DNA of 12,228 nucleotides, taken from positions 1 to 12,228 of the forward strand of contig DAOVFR010000045.1 in NCBI GenBank assembly GCA_030672805.1, written 5' to 3'. The translations under genes and the position numbers were made by a program. Source of the DNA: Candidatus Krumholzibacteriota bacterium (GTDB lineage: Bacteria > Krumholzibacteriota > Krumholzibacteriia > Krumholzibacteriales > Krumholzibacteriaceae). Shown here piece by piece: positions 1 to 5,727 of the stretch; within the stretch, counting starts at the first letter, position 1, and every line of letters starts with the position of its first letter. Below the pieces are notes generated by a model, which saw only the letters and a program-made list of their open reading frames with translations, did no database searches and was not told the origin of the DNA.

Positions 1-2
1 AG

Positions 3-200
3 ATCATGCTCAAGTTCGTCACGTTGAAGCTTCTCGAGGTTGGGTACAAGCCGGTCCAGATTTACCTGTCCATGAACAGGAAGATGTCCTGCGGGATGGG
101 GAAGTGCGGGAAGTGCAACGTGGGCCACTACTACCTTTGCATTGACGGACCGGACATGAACTACGACAAGATAAAGCACGTTCCAAACGTTTTCGGATAA
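3..200 (+). CDS. FAD/NAD(P)-binding oxidoreductase, sulfhydrogenase gamma (HydG)/AsrB-like, C-terminal end (5' partial)
   Basis: Only the last 66 codons are present; the open frame enters from the left edge and stops with TAA at 198-200. Counted from the Met at position 6, Cys29, Cys34, Cys37 and Cys45 form a C-x4-C-x2-C-x7-C motif (SCGMGKCGKC ... LCIDGP). This is the [2Fe-2S] site at the end of the dihydroorotate dehydrogenase electron-transfer subunit, sulfhydrogenase gamma and anaerobic sulfite reductase B family. In that family the missing N-terminal part binds FAD and NAD(P)H, so the protein would pass electrons between a nicotinamide and Fe-S partners. It lies 53 bases before the NuoG-like gene in the same direction, which suggests it feeds or drains the hydrogenase complex; that is inference. 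The family is confident from the motif, but the exact member and the nicotinamide used cannot be told from this tail. Confidence 0.85.
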   Translation: MMLKFVTLKLLEVGYKPVQIYLSMNRKMSCGMGKCGKCNVGHYYLCIDGPDMNYDKIKHVPNVFG

Positions 201-253
201 GGGAATTGTGAGCAGGATGCCCGCTGCGGGGCGTCGAAACGGAAAAACCGAGC

Positions 254-2041
254 ATGAGAGAACTGCCAGGTAACTGCCCGCTTTGTTCGCTTGCATGCCC
301 CCTCGTTATCAAGGGCGGGGAGCGGGGACCCCTCTTCGGGGACGATTCCTTTCTCACCGTGGAATGGGATAAGTGCGAAGGGTCCAAGTTCGGGGGAAGC
401 CTCTGTGCAAGGGGAGTTTCCATTGCCGAGCTCCTGACCCACGAGAAGAGGTTGAATTGCTCCTTCGTGCTGGGGGAGCGGACGAGCCTCGAGGCGGCGA
501 TCAGTGAGACGGCAAAGAATCTTCAGGCCGTCAAGGAGGAGTCGGGCGGCGAAAGCATCGGCGTTCTCGTCGGGGACGGCCTTACCAACGAGGAGGCCGC
601 CCTTGCCTTGCGATTCGCCCGCGACGTGCTTGGGACCCCCAATATCGCTCTCTTTGCTCCGGATGATATTCCCCTTTTCAGGGCCTGGCTCGGCTGTGAC
701 CTTTCGGGGCTGAGGGCATCCGGAGAGAAACCGGCCCCGGCCAACGAAGTGGAAGTCACGCTGGTTCTCGGCGATTCCTTCACCGATCACCCGTGCACCG
801 CCAAGGTGGTGCTTCCCGGGCGGTACGGAGCCCGGGGCAGCGAGATTATCGCGGTTGCGCCCGACCTCAGCCACACCGCGTGGTTCTCGAACAGGTTGTT
901 GCGGTGCAGACCCGGAGGAGAGGCGGCGGTGGCGGCCGGGCTGCTAAAGGCCGCGGCGGCCAGGACGGCGGCGCCGCTCACGGCGGATCTGAAAAAACTG
1001 ATCGATGGAATAGAATGGAACGAGATCGAGCGAATCGGCGGTGCAGGCAAGGATGACATCGATGACGCCGCCGCATCGCTGCTGGGAGCCGGCAAGGTGC
1101 GTACATACATATCGAACATATTCGGGCGCATGGGAGCGCCTGCGCTGGCGAGCCTCTTCGCCGAGGCGCTGACGAGGATCTGCCCGGGTGATGCGCGGTT
1201 TCATCCGCAGTTCGTCCAGCAGAACACGTGGGGCATATACTCGGTGCTGGGCGGCGGATCGGTGCTGGAGAAACTTGGCGGCTCCGAGCTCAAGGCCCTC
1301 GTGCTGCTCGGCCTCGATCTCTTCTCGGTCTGCCCGGCCGCGCCCGTCGAGAAAGCGCTGCGCGAGTACAAGTTCACCGTTGCAACGCAGCTCTTCTGGA
1401 GCCAGACAGCCGCGCGGGCGAACGTGGTGATACCGGCCGCGAGCCTTATCGAGAAGAAAGGAACTGTATCACCGGAATTTGGCGAGGACCTGGTGCGTGC
1501 CAATGTGCCGGAGCCTCTTGGCGGAACGTTGAGCGACGGGGAATTTATCGTGCGGCTGGCAGGAGAGATGGGCAGCGAGCTGCCCGGCGACGTTCCTGTC
1601 GAGCGGAAGACAAAGAGAAGCGGCTCGTGCGGATGGCTCGGCGCGGACTGGTCCGGATATACCGGGGCGATGAGAGAGCTCGATTCGGCCGAGGCCGTTC
1701 TTATACCCTGGAGCGAGCCCGTTCATGCGGCCGACGGATCCATCAGCAGGAACTTCAAATGGTCCGATATGAACTGCTCCCGACCGGAGCTGATGGTGTC
1801 CCCGGAATTCGCCGTGGAGGTGAAACTCGGGGAAGGGGATATAGCGACAGTAAAGTCAGATGGCGGAGAGGCAGCCCTCGCTGTCAAGCTGACGAGAAAG
1901 CTGAAAGGGAACGTTGTCGGCGCGACGATCCATTTCCCGTCGGTCCGGAAACTGTTCCCGTGGAAGCTCGACAAGCGGCACGGGGAGATTTCGGTCGCAC
2001 CGATCCCGGTGCATATAGGCCGGCAGGGTAAGAAGAGATGA
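254..2041 (+). CDS. NuoG/formate dehydrogenase alpha-like molybdopterin oxidoreductase-family protein, apparently without catalytic Cys/Sec
   Basis: This 595-residue protein has the layout of the molybdopterin oxidoreductase family. An N-terminal [4Fe-4S] domain carries Cys8-x2-Cys11-x3-Cys15 and Cys51 (in LCARG). A central body follows (about 60-450), with VTLVLGDSFTDHP (168-180) and LKALVLLGLDLFSVCP (346-361) resembling the cofactor-binding folds. A C-terminal dinucleotide-binding-like domain spans about 480-590. It is shorter than usual formate dehydrogenases and lacks the N-terminal [2Fe-2S] region of NuoG. Where FdhF/FdhA carry the Cys/Sec-His-(Ser/Gly)-Pro motif, this protein reads about PDDIPLF (136-142), with no Cys and no in-frame TGA. 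A role in electron transfer or structure, as for NuoG, seems likelier than formate oxidation. The ATG at 254 is the first in-frame ATG after an upstream stop at 209; its ribosome binding site is weak. The stop overlaps the next start (ATGA), so the two are translationally coupled. Subunit identity within the family is uncertain. Confidence 0.8.
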   Translation: MRELPGNCPLCSLACPLVIKGGERGPLFGDDSFLTVEWDKCEGSKFGGSLCARGVSIAELLTHEKRLNCSFVLGERTSLEAAISETAKNLQAVKEESGGESIGVLVGDGLTNEEAALALRFARDVLGTPNIALFAPDDIPLFRAWLGCDLSGLRASGEKPAPANEVEVTLVLGDSFTDHPCTAKVVLPGRYGARGSEIIAVAPDLSHTAWFSNRLLRCRPGGEAAVAAGLLKAAAARTAAPLTADLKKLIDGIEWNEIERIGGAGKDDIDDAAASLLGAGKVRTYISNIFGRMGAPALASLFAEALTRICPGDARFHPQFVQQNTWGIYSVLGGGSVLEKLGGSELKALVLLGLDLFSVCPAAPVEKALREYKFTVATQLFWSQTAARANVVIPAASLIEKKGTVSPEFGEDLVRANVPEPLGGTLSDGEFIVRLAGEMGSELPGDVPVERKTKRSGSCGWLGADWSGYTGAMRELDSAEAVLIPWSEPVHAADGSISRNFKWSDMNCSRPELMVSPEFAVEVKLGEGDIATVKSDGGEAALAVKLTRKLKGNVVGATIHFPSVRKLFPWKLDKRHGEISVAPIPVHIGRQGKKR

Positions 2042-2523
2042 CGATGGAGAAGAGAGTCTATATAAATATGAACCTCTGCACCGGGTGCCGTGCCTGCGCT
2101 GCCGCGTGCGAGCAGGGGCATCACGAGCAGGGATTGCTCAAGCACGGTTCCGTTCAGGAGACGGCGCTGATGCCGATGCATTGCAGGCACTGCGATACGC
2201 CCCTGTGCCTCGAGGTCTGTCCGCAGGATGCGATTAAAAAGGAAGATGACGGCACCATCGTCAGGATGAGCCATCTGTGCATCGGCTGCAAGTCCTGCAT
2301 CATGGCCTGCCCCTTCGGGGTCATGTTCGTCTATTCGACGTGGCATATATCTCCCAAGTGCGACCTGTGTCACGACCGCCTCGAGGAGGGAAAGGAACCG
2401 CGGTGCGTCGCCACGTGCACGTCGGGAGCCCTCGTGTTCGAGGAGCTCGGCGAGCTCGAAAAGAAACACAAGAGAGCCGTTGAAGGCGGGCGTTACTTCA
2501 CGCGGTTCATGCTGACACGTTAG
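2038..2523 (+). CDS. Polyferredoxin subunit, HycB/HydN/FdhB-like, four [4Fe-4S] clusters
   Basis: The 161-residue protein carries 16 cysteines in four groups: C14-x2-C17-x2-C20-x3-C24, C49-x2-C52-x4-C57-x3-C61-P, C81-x2-C84-x2-C87-x3-C91-P and C108-x2-C111-x11-C123-x3-C127. This is the DMSO reductase-type iron-sulfur subunit (HycB, HydN, FdhB), which wires a molybdopterin-family partner to a second enzyme. The gene starts inside the stop codon of the NuoG-like gene (ATGA at 2038-2041), so the two proteins are probably made in equal amounts and pair up. No twin-arginine or other signal peptide and no membrane anchor is seen, so it should sit on the cytoplasmic face. ATG 2044 is an alternative start two codons later. 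Family assignment is strong; the partner is inferred from the coupling. Confidence 0.93.
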   Translation: MTMEKRVYINMNLCTGCRACAAACEQGHHEQGLLKHGSVQETALMPMHCRHCDTPLCLEVCPQDAIKKEDDGTIVRMSHLCIGCKSCIMACPFGVMFVYSTWHISPKCDLCHDRLEEGKEPRCVATCTSGALVFEELGELEKKHKRAVEGGRYFTRFMLTR

Positions 2524-2535
2524 CTGAGAGGAACG

Positions 2536-3468
2536 ATGCACACAGCCAAATATATATTCAACTACCTTGTCTTCCCGGGGTTCGTATTTACCGCGGTGGT
2601 CGGGCTTCTGACGACCTGGGTCGATCGCAAGGTGACAGCCCGGATACAGTGGCGGGTCGGACCTCCGTGGTACCAGCCATTCGCCGACGTTGCCAAGCTG
2701 CTCGGCAAGGAGATCATCATTCCGGCAGGGGCGAGACGGACCGGATTCTTCCTCATGCCGATCGTGGGGCTGTCCGCCGCCACGCTGGCGTCGACGATCC
2801 TCTGGCTGGTGAACCTCCATCCCGGCACCTCGTTCGTCGGTGATACGATCGTGCTTCTTTATATAATGACGATTCCGGCAATCGCGATGATCATCGGCGG
2901 CAGCGCATCTTCCAATCCGCTGGGCATCCTCGGGGCGAGCCGGGAGATGAAACTCCTGTTCGCCTACGAGCTTCCGCTAGTGATAGCGGTGATGACGAGC
3001 GTATACAAGGCGGGCAGCTTTTCCCTGCAGAGCATCCTGGCGCACCAGGCCCAGGAGGGGATCATGCTGGGAAGCTTCTCGGGCGTTATTTCCTTCATAG
3101 TAATGCTGATGTGCGCCCAGGCGAAGCTCACGTTTGTCCCGTTCGATATTCCCGAGGCCGAGACGGAGCTGGCCGGAGGGACGCATATCGAGTACTCGGG
3201 CGGCGCTCTCGCCGTCGTCAAGCTCACGAAGGCGATCATGTTCTTCGTGATGCCCATATTCATCATCACGCTGTTCTGGGGCGGGATCTCGTTTTCCGGA
3301 TGGCGGATCCTGACTTCGATACTGAAATACGTTGCGATAGTCGTTATATTTGTTCTCGTGAAGAATACAAATCCCAGGGTGCGGATCGACCAGGCGGTCC
3401 GGTTCTTCTGGGGTCCGATGTTCATTCTCTCGATAGCAGCGATGATCCTGGCCGTTCTGGGGCACTAG
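2536..3468 (+). CDS. Membrane subunit NuoH/HycD/EchB/MbhM-like of the hydrogenase
   Basis: The 310-residue protein is almost entirely membrane helices and carries complex I subunit 1 (NuoH) signatures. These are WVDRKVTARIQWRVGPP (28-44), the acidic loop PEAETELAGGTHIEYSG (206-222), and a C-terminal RVRIDQAVRFFWGP (281-294). In complex I and group 4 hydrogenases this subunit forms the contact between the peripheral arm and the ion-translocating membrane arm. The acidic residues of the 206-222 loop are thought to take part in coupling redox chemistry to proton movement. The ATG at 2536 follows a GAGAGGAA ribosome binding site. It is the first of four contiguous core genes in the order H-B-C-D. 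Because the neighbouring large subunit has NiFe ligands, this is the hydrogenase form rather than a quinone-reducing NuoH. Its closest group 4 subtype cannot be decided by eye. Confidence 0.95.
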   Translation: MHTAKYIFNYLVFPGFVFTAVVGLLTTWVDRKVTARIQWRVGPPWYQPFADVAKLLGKEIIIPAGARRTGFFLMPIVGLSAATLASTILWLVNLHPGTSFVGDTIVLLYIMTIPAIAMIIGGSASSNPLGILGASREMKLLFAYELPLVIAVMTSVYKAGSFSLQSILAHQAQEGIMLGSFSGVISFIVMLMCAQAKLTFVPFDIPEAETELAGGTHIEYSGGALAVVKLTKAIMFFVMPIFIITLFWGGISFSGWRILTSILKYVAIVVIFVLVKNTNPRVRIDQAVRFFWGPMFILSIAAMILAVLGH

Positions 3469-3484
3469 GCAGCGGAGGCGTACC

Positions 3485-3898
3485 ATGTCACTGGCAATGA
3501 AAGCATTGAAGAAGTCGCCCTGGGTGTTCCACGTGAATACCGGCGCATGCAACAACTGTGACATCGAGATACTCGACTGCCTCACCCCGCGGTTCGACCT
3601 GGAACGGTTCGGCATCCTGCTGGTCGGCAGCATAAGGCATGCGGACGTGCTTCTTGTCACCGGTCCCGTAACGAGAAATTGCCTGCCGAGGATCAAGAGA
3701 CTCTATGAGCAGGCTCCGAAACCGATCAAGGTCGTCGCGTTGGGCGCGTGCGGCTGCAGGTGCGGGATCTTCAAGGACGGGTACAACATCATCGGCCCGC
3801 TGGACAAGCACATACCGGTGGATGCCTACATTCCGGGGTGCCCGCCGAAGCCCGAAGCGATCATCATGGGAGTCGTGAAACTCCTCGGCACCCTGTAG
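3485..3898 (+). CDS. [NiFe] hydrogenase group 4 small subunit (NuoB/HycG/EchC/MbhJ-like)
   Basis: The 137-residue protein has the NuoB-family ligands for the single proximal [4Fe-4S] cluster: Cys22 and Cys25 (NTGACNNCDIEI), Cys89 (GAC) and Cys119 (PGCPPKPE). Its length is typical of the short small subunits of energy-converting hydrogenases, which lack the extra clusters of uptake hydrogenases. It passes electrons from the ferredoxin-type subunits to the NiFe site of the large subunit. The stretch after Cys89 reads GACGCRCGIF, adding Cys91 and Cys93 where relatives usually have a serine/glycine-rich SGG. The ATG at 3485 has a good GGAGG site (3475-3479). It lies 16 bases after the NuoH-like gene. 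Confidence 0.94.
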   Translation: MSLAMKALKKSPWVFHVNTGACNNCDIEILDCLTPRFDLERFGILLVGSIRHADVLLVTGPVTRNCLPRIKRLYEQAPKPIKVVALGACGCRCGIFKDGYNIIGPLDKHIPVDAYIPGCPPKPEAIIMGVVKLLGTL

Positions 3899-3935
3899 GC
3901 GATGTACAGGGACCGGTACAAGGAAAGAATGTAAT

Positions 3936-4457
3936 ATGGAGCGCGAAGAGGTAAAAAAGAGACTGACCGAAAGGTTCGGGGACAAGATCCGGATAGCCGA
4001 AAAGTCTCCTGCAAGGGTTTACGTCTATGCCGAGAATGACATATGGGTGGACCTGGCTTCTTACCTGTTCAACGAGCTCGACGCCCGTTTCGACACGGGA
4101 GCGTCGGTTGACGACAGGGACGGCGTCGAGGTGATGTTCTTCATGCCGTTCGACAGGGAGCATTACTATGTGACGATCAAGACTTTTGCGAAGAAGCCGA
4201 ACCCGACGCTCGACTCGATCTCGAATGTTATCCCCGGGGCGAAGTGGATCGAGAGGGAGATTTTTGAGATGTACGAGGTCGATTTCCGCAACCACCCGGA
4301 CCTGAGACCCCTGCTTCGCGCCGATACCCGGCCTGCCGACTTCTACCCGGGAAAGCGGGAATGCAAGAACGAGCTGGAGAGCGCCCGTTCGCGGGAGGAT
4401 GGCAGGGAACGTGCGGACGAGGTTGCGGGAAAGCCTCCAAAGGGGGAGAACCCGTAA
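3936..4457 (+). CDS. NuoC/30-kDa subunit-like protein (HycE N-terminal/MbhK-like)
   Basis: The 173-residue soluble protein matches the complex I 30-kDa (NuoC) family. Its hallmark is W104-IEREIFEMYEV followed by DFRNHPDLRPLL (116-127). In group 4 hydrogenases this subunit, or the matching N-terminal domain of HycE, packs against the large and small subunits and helps assembly; it carries no cofactor. The fold ends at about residue 138 (FYPGK). The last 35 residues are highly charged and low in hydrophobics, so they are probably a flexible tail. The gene is separate from the large subunit, unlike the NuoC-NuoD type fusion in HycE. The ATG at 3936 follows AAGGAAAG. The gap of 37 bases before it shows no element. 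Confidence 0.9.
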   Translation: MEREEVKKRLTERFGDKIRIAEKSPARVYVYAENDIWVDLASYLFNELDARFDTGASVDDRDGVEVMFFMPFDREHYYVTIKTFAKKPNPTLDSISNVIPGAKWIEREIFEMYEVDFRNHPDLRPLLRADTRPADFYPGKRECKNELESARSREDGRERADEVAGKPPKGENP

Positions 4458-4463
4458 GGGAAC

Positions 4464-4486
4464 AACGGCTTTCGCGCTGCGCCGTT
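4464..4486 (+). other. Small inverted repeat (possible mRNA hairpin) just before the large-subunit ribosome binding site
   Basis: AACGGC at 4464-4469 is the exact reverse complement of GCCGTT at 4481-4486, giving a 6-bp stem with an 11-base loop. It fills most of the gap between the NuoC-like and large-subunit genes and ends 4 bases before the GAGGTGA site. There is no T-run after it, so it is not a standard terminator. It could tune translation or mRNA stability, or be chance. Confidence 0.3.
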
Positions 4487-4490
4487 TGCA

Positions 4491-4497
4491 GAGGTGA
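4491..4497 (+). promoter_or_regulatory. Ribosome binding site GAGGTGA of the large subunit, deciding the start
   Basis: GAGGTGA matches the anti-Shine-Dalgarno sequence well. It abuts the ATG at 4498 with no spacer, but lies 6 bases before the ATG at 4504, an ideal distance. The start at 4504 is therefore preferred; the two choices differ by only two residues. Confidence 0.7.
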
Positions 4498-4503
4498 ATG
4501 AAA

Positions 4504-5703
4504 ATGGTCAAGAAAATTCCAATCGGTCCCTATCACCCGGTACTGGAAGAGCCCGAGTTCTTCGAGCTTCATGTCGAAGGCGAGCGGGTCGTCGGCATAG
4601 ACATAACGATCGGCTGGAGCCACCGCGGTATCGAGCTCCTCAGCGAGCACAAGACGTGGGACCAGGTGCCGTTCCTCGTCGAGCGGGTCTGCGGTATCTG
4701 TTCCTGCTCGCATCCGTTCGCTTACGTGAAAGCCGTCGAGGACTGTGCCGGGATCGAGGTGCCTCTGAGAGCCCAGTATATCAGGTTGATCGTGGCCGAG
4801 CTCGAACGGCTGCACAGCCACCTGCTCTGGACGGGTCTGGCGGGCCACTTCATAGGATACAACACGGTGTTCATGTGGGCGTGGAAATACCGTGAACCGG
4901 TCCTCGACATCCTCGAGGCGGTAACGGGAAACAGGAACCACTATGCAATGTTGCGTGTCGGCGGCGTGCGGCGGGATCTGCCCGAGAGTGAAGTGCCGAT
5001 GGTCCTCGAGCGCCTCGATGAACTCGAAAAGAATAACGAACTGCTGACCAAGGCGATCGTTGATGATCCCGTGATACACGCAAGGACAAAGGGCGTAGGC
5101 GTCTTCGACAGGAAGATGTGCCGGCTCTACGGTGCGCTGGGTCCCACGGCGCGCGCCGGGGGCTATGACGTGGACGCCAGGCGCGACCATCCGATCGACG
5201 CGTACGACAAGGTCGACTTTGATGTGATCCTCTGCGAGAACGGCGATGTCTTCGACAAGGCCGTTGTCAGGCAGCTCGAGAACTTCGAGGCGATAAAGAT
5301 CATCCGGCAGTGCCTGAAACAGATGGAACCGGGAGAGATAGCCACGGAGGTGCACGAGATACCGCCCGGAGAAGGCCTGGGTATTTACGAGGCGCCGCGA
5401 GGCGAGGTGCTCCATTATATCCGCTCGGACGGAGGCAACATGCCGCTCCGGCACAAGATCCGAGCGCCCAGCTTCAACAACATATTGACCAACGAGGTAA
5501 GCGTCGTCGGCGAGACGGTCGCCGATGCGGGGCTCATCACCGCGGCCGTTGATCCATGCTATTCCTGTACGGAGCGTGTCGGCATCGTTGACAGAGGCGA
5601 CGGCGGCAGGTGGGTTGCGTCGGAGGGCGATCTCATAAGGATGTCGCAGGAGCGGACGGAAAAGATCAGAAAGGAATTGCAGGGGAATCGACGTAACGGG
5701 TAG
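4504..5703 (+). CDS. [NiFe] hydrogenase group 4 large subunit (NuoD/HycE/EchE/MbhL-like)
   Basis: This 399-residue protein is the catalytic subunit that makes or oxidises H2. Counting from the Met at 4504, the N-terminal NiFe motif is RVCGICSCSH, with Cys63, Cys66 and His70. The C-terminal motif is DPCYSCTERV, with Cys352 and Cys355. All four cysteine ligands of the Ni-Fe(CN)2CO centre are present, so it is a hydrogenase and not a quinone-reducing NuoD. About 41 residues follow Arg358. HycE of E. coli ends its mature form at the matching Arg in a very similar DPCYSCTDR motif, so a maturation protease probably removes this tail (inference). No protease or hyp maturation gene is in the window. 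The start at 4504 is chosen for ribosome binding site spacing; ATG 4498 would add two residues. Group 4 assignment is firm from the NuoH/B/C neighbours; the subtype is not resolved. Confidence 0.96.
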   Translation: MVKKIPIGPYHPVLEEPEFFELHVEGERVVGIDITIGWSHRGIELLSEHKTWDQVPFLVERVCGICSCSHPFAYVKAVEDCAGIEVPLRAQYIRLIVAELERLHSHLLWTGLAGHFIGYNTVFMWAWKYREPVLDILEAVTGNRNHYAMLRVGGVRRDLPESEVPMVLERLDELEKNNELLTKAIVDDPVIHARTKGVGVFDRKMCRLYGALGPTARAGGYDVDARRDHPIDAYDKVDFDVILCENGDVFDKAVVRQLENFEAIKIIRQCLKQMEPGEIATEVHEIPPGEGLGIYEAPRGEVLHYIRSDGGNMPLRHKIRAPSFNNILTNEVSVVGETVADAGLITAAVDPCYSCTERVGIVDRGDGGRWVASEGDLIRMSQERTEKIRKELQGNRRNG

Positions 5704-5727
5704 ACTGCCGATTCCGGAGAATACAGT

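Noticed and set aside
201..253. Possible promoter or terminator in the gap before the NuoG-like gene (CGG-AAAAA-CCG at 240-250 and a GCCC/GGGC pair at 219-232)
   Set aside because: The stems are only 3-4 bp, no T-run follows, and no convincing -35/-10 pair is seen.
1228..2031. 267-codon frame on the + strand inside the NuoG-like gene
   Set aside because: The translation is extremely Arg/Gly-rich without domain signs, and it lies wholly within a better-supported frame.
254..2041. Annotation as a selenocysteine or cysteine formate dehydrogenase
   Set aside because: There is no in-frame TGA, and the region where the catalytic Cys/Sec motif belongs lacks a Cys-His pair.
1723..2820. 365-codon open frame on the - strand across the NuoG-like, polyferredoxin and NuoH-like genes
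   Set aside because: It spans three well-supported genes and has no motif; it is a mirror of the codon bias of the + strand.
2536..5703. Ordinary respiratory complex I (nuoH-B-C-D)
   Set aside because: The NuoD-like subunit has both CxxC motifs of a NiFe centre, the small subunit is short, and the set is joined to mrp genes rather than nuoA/J/K/L/M/N in the usual order.
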